Shown here piece by piece: positions 1 to 6,259 of a stretch of 7,796 bases of DNA. Each line of letters begins with the position of its first letter. Position 1 is the first letter of the stretch. Under the pieces are notes generated by a model, which saw only the letters and a program-made list of their open reading frames with translations, ran no database searches and had not been told where the DNA came from. Source of the DNA: a bacterium (GTDB taxonomy: Bacteria > Desulfobacterota > Anaeroferrophillalia > Anaeroferrophillales > Tharpellaceae); the NCBI GenBank assembly GCA_029935295.1, contig JAOZKP010000129.1, positions 1 to 7,796 on the forward strand, written 5' to 3'. The translations under genes and the position numbers were made by a program.

Positions 1-325
1 TATCCGGAAAATAATCGGCCAGAAATTCGAGCAGAATGGTTACCAGGTTATTTCTGCAGCTAATGGCCATGAAGCTTTGGAAAAAGCCCGGAGCCATGCT
101 GGAAATATCGACCTGCTCTTTACAGATGTGATTATGCCGGTAATCGGCGGTAAGGAGCTTAGTGATGCGATGCTTAAGCTCTATCCGGAGATAAAGATTA
201 TCTTTGTTTCCGGATATCTGGATGATCGTATCCATAAGGACATTTTGGAAAAAGGTATTTTTGTCAATAAACCGTATAGTTTTAAAAAAATTGTCGCTAT
301 GATTCGCCAACTTTTTGATAAATGA
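1..325 (+). CDS. Receiver (REC) domain, C-terminal fragment, probably the end of a hybrid sensor kinase
   Basis: The gene is cut by the left window edge; the reading frame is open from base 2 and ends with TGA at 323-325, giving 107 visible residues. It begins in helix 1 of a receiver fold, so the two N-terminal acidic residues lie just outside. Visible receiver landmarks are the phosphoacceptor Asp in FTDVIMP (codon 125-127), the switch Ser in VSGY (209-211) and the conserved Lys in NKPYS (269-271), followed by a final helix and the stop. The NKPYS lysine motif and the abrupt end right after the receiver are typical of the C-terminal receiver of hybrid histidine kinases, and differ from the KPW motif of the four receivers downstream. 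A stand-alone CheY-like protein is possible. The TTG at 77 is internal and not a start. The next gene follows on the same strand within 32 bp, so co-transcription is likely. Confidence 0.85.
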   Translation, partial: IRKIIGQKFEQNGYQVISAANGHEALEKARSHAGNIDLLFTDVIMPVIGGKELSDAMLKLYPEIKIIFVSGYLDDRIHKDILEKGIFVNKPYSFKKIVAMIRQLFDK

Positions 326-345
326 AAATCGTAAATTGGCTGAAC

Positions 346-354
346 GAGGAGGTG
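346..354 (+). promoter_or_regulatory. Shine-Dalgarno that fixes the sensor kinase start at 358
   Basis: GAGGAGGTG is a near-perfect anti-16S match. GGAGG (348-352) ends 5 nt before ATG 358. The alternative in-frame ATG at 322, which overlaps the upstream stop as ATGA, has no comparable site. It would also place 12 extra residues, including two acidic ones, in front of the signal peptide. Confidence 0.85.
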
Positions 355-357
355 TTG

Positions 358-3054
358 ATGAAACGTCTATGGACTTTTATTGTTTGTGTTGCAATCCTGT
401 TTCTGTCTACAGCCCTAACTCTGCCGACGGCTGCTACCGTAACAGAATCTGTCGCGGATTCGCAGGATGTGGTTATTGGTGTGCTTGCCAAACGTAGCCC
501 GGTCAAGTGTTTGCAACGTTGGCAACCGATAACTGAATATCTAAACGAAAATCTTTACGACAAAAGTTTTAAGATTTTGCCGTTAACTTTCGATGAAGTA
601 GAGGACGCGGTTGTCACTAAAAAAGTCGATTTTGTGCTTGTCAATCCCGCAGTTTATATTTTACTTGAAGTAAAATATAAGGCTTCCCGGATTTTAACTC
701 TGGTGCAAAAACAGAATAGTGTTTTTAGTACTGAATTTGGTGGGGTGATCTTTTATCGGGCTGATAAAGGTAACTTTACTAAGATTGAGGACCTAAAAGG
801 TAAGAGTGTAGTGGCTTTCAATCAAACCGCATTAGGAGGATGGTTGTCAATTCAGTTTGAACTTTTTAAAAAAGGTATGACACCGGAAAATGATCTTGCA
901 GGTTTGGAATTTGTCGATAATATGGATGATGTTGTCTACGAGGTTCTAACCGGGCAAAGTACTTTCGGGTGTGTTCGGACTGGTCACCTGGAGAAAATGA
1001 GTCGGGAAGGTTTGATTGATTTTAAAGAACTGAGGGTTATCCATGATCATGGTGGAGGCAAAAACCATCTTCCTTTTGTTCATTCGACTCTAGCTTATCC
1101 GGAATGGCCCCTGGCTAAATTATCTTACACTAACCGTTATTTGGCCGATCGCGTGGCTCTGGTGTTGCTCTCCCTGCAGGCGGTCGACGAAGCTGCGGTT
1201 AAGGCTGGAATCGGAGGTTTTACAACGGCGTTATCTTATACTCCTGTTAGAAAGCTTATGAAAGTACTAAAACAGCCCCCTTATGAACACCAGGGAGAGG
1301 TGACTTTGGGTAAGGTTTTCTGGCAGTACTACCATTATATAATCTTTATGTTTATTATGGTGTTGGCTGTATTCATTGGAATTATCAGTTTGTCCATATC
1401 TAATAATCGCGTGCAGAACCTGCAGAAGGAACAGAAGAGTACGATTGAAAAACTACATCTCGCTGAGGCCGATGCCCAGGCCCGGAATTATATGGCGCAG
1501 GAGCTCTTGAATGCGATCCCGCTGCCGGTATTTTATCTGGACGGCCAGAGTAATTTTCGGGGTTGTAATTACGCATTTGAAGAGTTATCCCGATTTTCTA
1601 AAAATGAACTTCGGGGAAAATCCGGGGTTGATTTTAAGGTGGCGGGCGGCATCTCGATTATAACCGAAGCTGACAAGGATCTTTTACAAAATTTAGGCTT
1701 GATCTCCCGGGAGTTTGCAGTTGATAGAGATGGGGAACGGACTCAACATGAACTCAAATTAAGTGTTTACCGTAACACCGAACAACAGCCGGCCGGGCTG
1801 ATTGGCGTGATTAGTGACCTCACCAGCCATAAGTTGCTGGCCCGACGTATGGCCCAGCTCAGTGCAGTTATTGAACAGGCCGCTGAAAGTATCGTCATCA
1901 CTGATCTTGAAGGTAATATTCAATATGTCAACCCGGCATTTGAAAAAATTACCGGTTATTCAATGGCTGAAGCTTTAGGGCAGAATCCGCGTGTTTTAAA
2001 AAGCGGTCGCCAGGATGATAATTATTACAAAGAGCTCTGGGAGACCTTGGCAAAAGGTGAGATCTGGCGTGGGGCATTCGTTAATAAACGGAAAGACGGG
2101 ACGTTTTTTGACGAATCTGCAGCTATCTTTCCGATTCGAAATGATGATGATGAGATTATTTCACTCGCGGCAGTCAAACGTGATATAACCCATGAGAAAG
2201 CGATGCAGACCCAGCTGCGGACAAGCCAGCGGCTTGAAGCTGTGGGTCAGCTCGCCGCCGGGGTCGCTCATGAGTTGAATACACCGATCGGTTTTGTTGC
2301 CAGCAATTTCGAAAGTATTACCGGCTATGTCAAAAATTTTGTTGATCTGATTGAGCTTTATCGAAAAACCGTTTCTGATCTTGCCGGCCAGCTGCCGGAA
2401 GCAGGGCCTGCGGCCCTGGAACAGGCGGCCGAACTTGAAGAGGATCTGCAGATTGAATTTATCCTCGAAGATCTGGATGATCTTTTCAGCGAATCGCGGG
2501 ATGGATTTGCAAGGATCAGCTCGATTGTCACTAAGCTCAGGGAGTTTTCCCGGATAGACCAGATGGATGCCAAGGAGAGCTTCAATTTTAACCGGGCGAT
2601 TGAAACCACTATGGTTGTGGCCCGCAACGAGTATAAATACAGTGCTGAAATTGAACTGAACCTGGAGTCGGAACTGCCTGACGTTATGGCCTCCGGCGGC
2701 GAGATTAATCAGGTGGTTCTCAATTTGATTATTAATGCCGCTCAGGCTATTAAAGAGCAGGAGCGTTCAGAACTGGGCAAGATAGAAATTACCACAGAAT
2801 ATGATGATGATTGGGTGCGTTGCCGGTTTGCCGATGACGGCCCCGGGATTAAGCCGGAGAATATTGAGCGTATTTTTGATCCCTTCTTTACCACCAAACC
2901 GGTGGGTAAAGGAACCGGCTTGGGGTTAAATATATCCTATGATATAATCACGAAAAAGCATAACGGCAGTCTGGTTGTAGAGTCAACCCTCGGCGAGGGA
3001 ACTACTTTTTTTATTGCTTTGCCGCGCCATAATGCGACTTCGGAAAAAGGGTGA
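358..3054 (+). CDS. Membrane sensor histidine kinase with periplasmic PhnD-like ligand-binding domain and two PAS domains
   Basis: The protein has 898 residues from ATG 358, chosen for its Shine-Dalgarno and because it starts directly with a signal peptide (MKRLW, hydrophobic to about residue 22). Residues about 38-300 look like the periplasmic phosphate/phosphonate-binding PhnD family: VVIGVLAKRSP, VNPAVY (N96), a KGKSV motif and FVHSTLAYPEW (H242). A single membrane span lies at about 327-347. Cytoplasmic PAS domains follow at about 379-490 and 501-618; the second is the clearer one (YVNPAFEKITGY, RKDGTFF). The DHp box is AAGVAHELNTP with phosphoacceptor His638 and an E-x-x-T phosphatase signature. 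The DHp helices are unusually long and acidic (about 665-715). The HATPase has its N box at N789/N793, DDGPGI (D827), FDPFFTTKP and GKGTGLGL (G850-L857). It should autophosphorylate on His638 in response to a periplasmic ligand and pass phosphate to the receivers encoded after it. No fused receiver is present. The ligand is unknown; the PhnD fold alone does not prove phosphonate sensing. Confidence 0.93.
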   Translation: MKRLWTFIVCVAILFLSTALTLPTAATVTESVADSQDVVIGVLAKRSPVKCLQRWQPITEYLNENLYDKSFKILPLTFDEVEDAVVTKKVDFVLVNPAVYILLEVKYKASRILTLVQKQNSVFSTEFGGVIFYRADKGNFTKIEDLKGKSVVAFNQTALGGWLSIQFELFKKGMTPENDLAGLEFVDNMDDVVYEVLTGQSTFGCVRTGHLEKMSREGLIDFKELRVIHDHGGGKNHLPFVHSTLAYPEWPLAKLSYTNRYLADRVALVLLSLQAVDEAAVKAGIGGFTTALSYTPVRKLMKVLKQPPYEHQGEVTLGKVFWQYYHYIIFMFIMVLAVFIGIISLSISNNRVQNLQKEQKSTIEKLHLAEADAQARNYMAQELLNAIPLPVFYLDGQSNFRGCNYAFEELSRFSKNELRGKSGVDFKVAGGISIITEADKDLLQNLGLISREFAVDRDGERTQHELKLSVYRNTEQQPAGLIGVISDLTSHKLLARRMAQLSAVIEQAAESIVITDLEGNIQYVNPAFEKITGYSMAEALGQNPRVLKSGRQDDNYYKELWETLAKGEIWRGAFVNKRKDGTFFDESAAIFPIRNDDDEIISLAAVKRDITHEKAMQTQLRTSQRLEAVGQLAAGVAHELNTPIGFVASNFESITGYVKNFVDLIELYRKTVSDLAGQLPEAGPAALEQAAELEEDLQIEFILEDLDDLFSESRDGFARISSIVTKLREFSRIDQMDAKESFNFNRAIETTMVVARNEYKYSAEIELNLESELPDVMASGGEINQVVLNLIINAAQAIKEQERSELGKIEITTEYDDDWVRCRFADDGPGIKPENIERIFDPFFTTKPVGKGTGLGLNISYDIITKKHNGSLVVESTLGEGTTFFIALPRHNATSEKG

Positions 3055-3061
3055 AATTATA

Positions 3062-4261
3062 ATGTCTGAACAAAAGTATATTCTTTTTGTCGACGATGAG
3101 CGCAGTGTTTTACGTTCCTTGAAACGAGCCTTTATCAGAAGTGGTCATAAACTTTATTTTGCTGATACTGCTGAACTTGGTCTTGAAATCCTGGCTGCAG
3201 GCAAGGGCCGGATCGATATGGTTTTAAGTGATATGCGGATGCCGGGGATGGATGGTTATGACTTTCTCAAAAAGATTAAAGAAGATTATCCACAGGTTAT
3301 CCGTTTGATCTTGAGCGGTTTTGTTGAAGAGTCTTATGTTTACAAAGCTTTAATCGATGGTTCAGCCAAAACCTATCTTGCCAAACCCTGGAGTACCAAG
3401 GAGTTAATCGACCTGGTTAATAGCTTGATTGAGATTGAGGATAAACTTAAAGCCAAGAATTTGCTGGAGATTATCAATACCGTTGGGGAACTGCCGACAT
3501 TGCCGGATATCTATCAGAAAATCATGGCCTTGATCGATGCTGATGCTGATTTTGATAAAATTGTGGCCGTTATAGAGAATGATCCAGCAATGACGGCCAA
3601 GGTTCTGCAGGTGGCAAATTCCGCTTTTTTTAAGAGTGGTACAGCTTCGTTAAAAAGAGCGGCGGTTTTTATCGGGCTGATGGCGTTGAAGGATATTGTT
3701 GCCGGTAGCGCTGTGTTTGAGGCCCTGGCGGCGCCTGATTTAGGACCTTATTCGATTGAGGTGATCTGGGAGCATGCGGTTGTCTGTAACGGTCTGGTCA
3801 GTGAAATGTATGAGCTTATTCATGACGAAAAAATCCCCGAGGATGTCGCTTCAGTCGGGCTTCTGCATAATGTTGGGATTCTGGTGATGCTTAAGTATTT
3901 TCCGGATGAGTTGCTGCAGGTCGTGGATCAGCAAAAAAAGCACCCGGAACTTACACAATTGCAACTCGAAGAGGAGGTCCTGGGAGTCGATCATGCTCGG
4001 CTCGGAGCTTACCTTTTGAACTGGTGGAATATGCCTTATCCGTTGATAGAAGCGGCACTTTTTCATCATGACCCCCTGGCGGCAGCTCCGGGGAATCAGG
4101 AGATTATTGTTCTTCTTCATGTTGCTGATCATCTGACTCAAATCGAAGCCGGAGCCGAAAATATTAAACCGCTTGATCCCGAGATTTTTACCCGCGTTGA
4201 AATTCCCGGCCGTTTTCGTGAGCAGTGTCAGATTCTAGAAAAGGAAAATGATTGTGAGTAA
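3062..4261 (+). CDS. Response regulator, REC-HDOD
   Basis: The protein has 399 residues from ATG 3062, seven bases after the kinase stop. An in-frame ATG at 3014 is rejected because it lies inside the kinase gene and adds a basic non-receiver extension. The receiver spans about 5-122: acidic pair D11/D12 (LFVDDE), phosphoacceptor D57 (LSDMRMPGMDG), switch S85 (LSGF) and K108 (AKPWS). An HDOD domain covers about 135-340, starting with ELPTLP (144-148). It contains NDPAMTAKVLQVANSAFF and a conserved LLHN (H269/N270) where true HD hydrolases have HD, and ends near FHHDP (H335/H336). HDOD is a catalytically silent relative of HD phosphohydrolases, used for protein interaction in signalling, motility and stress control. 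The receiver is fully equipped, so the sensor kinase encoded just upstream is its most likely phosphate source. The C-terminal tail of about 60 residues has no motif I recognise. The next gene overlaps the 3' end by 14 bp. Confidence 0.92.
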   Translation: MSEQKYILFVDDERSVLRSLKRAFIRSGHKLYFADTAELGLEILAAGKGRIDMVLSDMRMPGMDGYDFLKKIKEDYPQVIRLILSGFVEESYVYKALIDGSAKTYLAKPWSTKELIDLVNSLIEIEDKLKAKNLLEIINTVGELPTLPDIYQKIMALIDADADFDKIVAVIENDPAMTAKVLQVANSAFFKSGTASLKRAAVFIGLMALKDIVAGSAVFEALAAPDLGPYSIEVIWEHAVVCNGLVSEMYELIHDEKIPEDVASVGLLHNVGILVMLKYFPDELLQVVDQQKKHPELTQLQLEEEVLGVDHARLGAYLLNWWNMPYPLIEAALFHHDPLAAAPGNQEIIVLLHVADHLTQIEAGAENIKPLDPEIFTRVEIPGRFREQCQILEKENDCE

Positions 4262-5651
4262 TCTATCGACTCGGCTAACTATTCTTCTGGTTGATGATGA
4301 AGCGATGATCTTGAAAACCCTGCAGCGTCTACTCGTAAGACATGATTGGGATATCGTGATTGCCGAGAGCGGGGCTCAGGCACTTGAGATTATGGCGCAA
4401 AGGTCAATTGCTTTGCTGCTTACTGACCAGCGTATGCCGGAGATGAGCGGCCTGGAACTTTTGCGGGAGGTTAAAGCCAGTTATCCTGATACCGTTCGTA
4501 TCGTTCTTACCGGTTATGCTGAGATGGATGTGGTGGTTAAATCTATTAATGAGGGTGAGGTCTATCGCTTTTTGACTAAACCCTGGAATAACGCTGAACT
4601 GCTCAAAACCGTGCATGAGGCTCTCCAGCACTACCATGAAAAAATGACCCGTTACTCAGAGATCACAAGTCAACTGGAACTGGCCAACCTTGAAACTGTG
4701 ATGGCTCTGGCAGAGGCGATTGAACTGAAAGACCATTATACCAAAGGCCACTGCAGCCGGGTACGGGATTATGCCTTGCGCATCGCGATGGCTCTGAATC
4801 TTTCTGATAACTTGCGTCGGGATCTGGTTTATGCCAGTATCCTGCATGATTGTGGCAAAATCGGAGTCAGTGAATCCATACTTAACATTGACGGCCCTCT
4901 AAATGATGAGCAATACCGCGAAGTCAAACGCCACCCGGTTTTAGGTTTTGAGATGACCAGTAAAATTGATTATCTGCGGCCGGCCAGTATTATTATCCGG
5001 CAACATCACGAACGCTGGGACGGGACGGGGTATCCTGATGGAATAAAGGCCGATGAAATATCCCTCGGAGCTCGGATTGTTGCGGTAGCGGATACCTTTG
5101 ATGCCATGACTTCAAGTCGTCCTTATCGCCGGGCGCTCGATTTCGATGTCGCTGTTCAGGAACTTATTACCAATCGCGGCAGTCAGTTTGACCCGGAAAT
5201 AGTAGATCTTTTTGTCTCGTTATTGGATCGTTCCACTCCTTTTTCGGGAGAGCTTGAAACCCCGCGCCGGTTGCTGTTGGTAGGGGCTCTTTCCGAGCAG
5301 ATATCTGAACTTGCAAATTCATTACCGGCAACTTGCTATGAATTGATTTCCGTCGCGACTTTGGCTGAGGCTAGAGTCTTGATAACGAGTGTTGATATGG
5401 TTGTTTGCGCTCGGCACCTGGAAGATGGAGATGTAATTGATTTTCTGACTGCATGTAAGCATCTTAACCCACAAATTATACGAATCATGTTGATTGCCCG
5501 TCAGGATATGGCAGGTATGGCGGAAACTGTCAATCAGGCTGGCCTTTACGCTTTTATGATTTATCCTTTAAGGCCGGCTGAAGTTCATGCTTTGGTCGAA
5601 AATGCTTTTGAATGGCAGCGTATGGCAAGTGTTTTGCATTTTGTCGAATAG
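4248..5651 (+). CDS. Response regulator, REC-HD-GYP c-di-GMP phosphodiesterase with a degenerate C-terminal receiver
   Basis: The protein has 467 residues from ATG 4248. GTG 4254 may be the real start, since AAGGA (4241-4245) lies 8 nt before it but only 2 nt before the ATG; the difference is two residues. The N-terminal receiver (about 10-125) has D16/D17, phosphoacceptor D60 (LTDQRMPEMSG), T88 (LTGYAE) and K111 (TKPWN). After a helical linker comes an HD-GYP domain (about 150-335) with all usual metal ligands: H168 (GHCSRV), H200/D201 (HDCGKIG), H229, H253/H254 in HHERWDGTGYP (G261-P263) and D282. The family hydrolyses cyclic di-GMP to pGpG or GMP, so phosphorylation probably tunes c-di-GMP turnover. 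Residue 164, four before the first His, is Tyr rather than Glu, which favours a two-metal site. Residues about 340-457 form an unexpected third module with receiver-like pattern but no catalytic residues (see findings). The gene overlaps the REC-HDOD gene by 14 bp, which suggests translational coupling. Confidence 0.94.
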   Translation: MIVSNLSTRLTILLVDDEAMILKTLQRLLVRHDWDIVIAESGAQALEIMAQRSIALLLTDQRMPEMSGLELLREVKASYPDTVRIVLTGYAEMDVVVKSINEGEVYRFLTKPWNNAELLKTVHEALQHYHEKMTRYSEITSQLELANLETVMALAEAIELKDHYTKGHCSRVRDYALRIAMALNLSDNLRRDLVYASILHDCGKIGVSESILNIDGPLNDEQYREVKRHPVLGFEMTSKIDYLRPASIIIRQHHERWDGTGYPDGIKADEISLGARIVAVADTFDAMTSSRPYRRALDFDVAVQELITNRGSQFDPEIVDLFVSLLDRSTPFSGELETPRRLLLVGALSEQISELANSLPATCYELISVATLAEARVLITSVDMVVCARHLEDGDVIDFLTACKHLNPQIIRIMLIARQDMAGMAETVNQAGLYAFMIYPLRPAEVHALVENAFEWQRMASVLHFVE

Positions 5652-5693
5652 TGAGTCGATATTAAAGGATATCACTAAAGAGAGATTTCGATT

Positions 5694-6230
5694 ATGGAGA
5701 ATGAGATCACCACAGAAGAGTTCCAGCGTATCTTGATTGTTGATGATGAGGTTAAGATAGTTAATGCCGTCCGCCGGGTTTTTTCGACTTCAAACTTTAT
5801 CAAAGTCGAAACTGCCAACAGTCCCGGTGAGGCTTTGGCGGCGCTGACAAGCTTTCCCGATCTGCGTCTGGTAATCAGTGATTATATGATGCCGGGTATG
5901 GATGGTCTCGAACTCTTAAGCGAGATCAGTCGGGTCAATCCGGAAATTATCAGGATTATTTTGACCGGTCATGCTGATCTGGATACCACTCTTCGGGCGA
6001 TCAATGAAGTTGGAGTCTATAAGTTTATTCTTAAGCCCTGGAATAATCACGATCTCTATTGGACGGTGGTTCGGGCTCTGGAGCTCGGCGCGGCCCGGCG
6101 TGAGAATCTGCGGTTGAAGAAAAAACTCAAAGAACAGAGTCACTTGATGCAGCGGATAGAAAAGCTTTATCCGGGCATTTCAGAGGTTAAACGGGATGCA
6201 GACGGCGCGATAGTCCTGTCTGAATTGTAA
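5694..6230 (+). CDS. Receiver-only response regulator with coiled-coil tail
   Basis: The protein has 178 residues from ATG 5694, with a purine-rich AAAGAGAG (5677-5684) as ribosome site. The receiver (about 10-130) is complete: D17/D18 (LIVDDE), phosphoacceptor D63 (ISDYMMPGMDG), T91 (LTGHAD) and K114 (LKPWNN). Beyond it is no DNA-binding or enzymatic domain, only a charged helix (about 133-160, RRENLRLKKKLKEQ) that should form a coiled coil. It ends in a short segment, YPGISEVKRDADGAIVL. The receiver is closest in style to that of the HD-GYP protein upstream (shared LTG and KPWNN). Plausible roles are a phosphate sink or shuttle, or an adaptor that docks on a partner through its tail. It lies 42 bp after the HD-GYP gene and 29 bp before the next, so it belongs to the same transcription unit. 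The receiver assignment is firm; the output is unknown. Confidence 0.9.
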   Translation: MENEITTEEFQRILIVDDEVKIVNAVRRVFSTSNFIKVETANSPGEALAALTSFPDLRLVISDYMMPGMDGLELLSEISRVNPEIIRIILTGHADLDTTLRAINEVGVYKFILKPWNNHDLYWTVVRALELGAARRENLRLKKKLKEQSHLMQRIEKLYPGISEVKRDADGAIVLSEL

Positions 6231-6259
6231 ATTATATTAATAATTAAAAGGTTCTATCA

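Noticed and set aside
322..357. Kinase start at ATG 322 (ATGA overlap with the upstream stop)
   Set aside because: There is no ribosome site, and it would add 12 residues before a clear signal peptide; ATG 358 has a strong Shine-Dalgarno.
3014..3061. REC-HDOD start at ATG 3014
   Set aside because: It lies inside the kinase gene and adds a non-receiver basic extension; ATG 3062 starts seven bases after the kinase stop and directly leads into the receiver.
297..4847. Minus-strand open frames antisense to the signalling genes (for example 2358-2627 and 3851-4141)
   Set aside because: They lie wholly inside well-supported + strand coding regions, have no ribosome sites or recognisable motifs, and are shadows of the codon pattern.
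5634..5693. Possible internal promoter (TTGCAT / GATATT) and short GATAT-ATATC inverted repeat before the receiver-only gene
   Set aside because: The -35 matches only three of six positions and the stem is 5 bp; the 42-bp gap is consistent with simple operon read-through.
6231..6259. AT-rich gap before the REC-HATPase gene as a promoter
   Set aside because: A TATATT-like -10 is present but there is no -35 at the right distance; low complexity alone explains the match.
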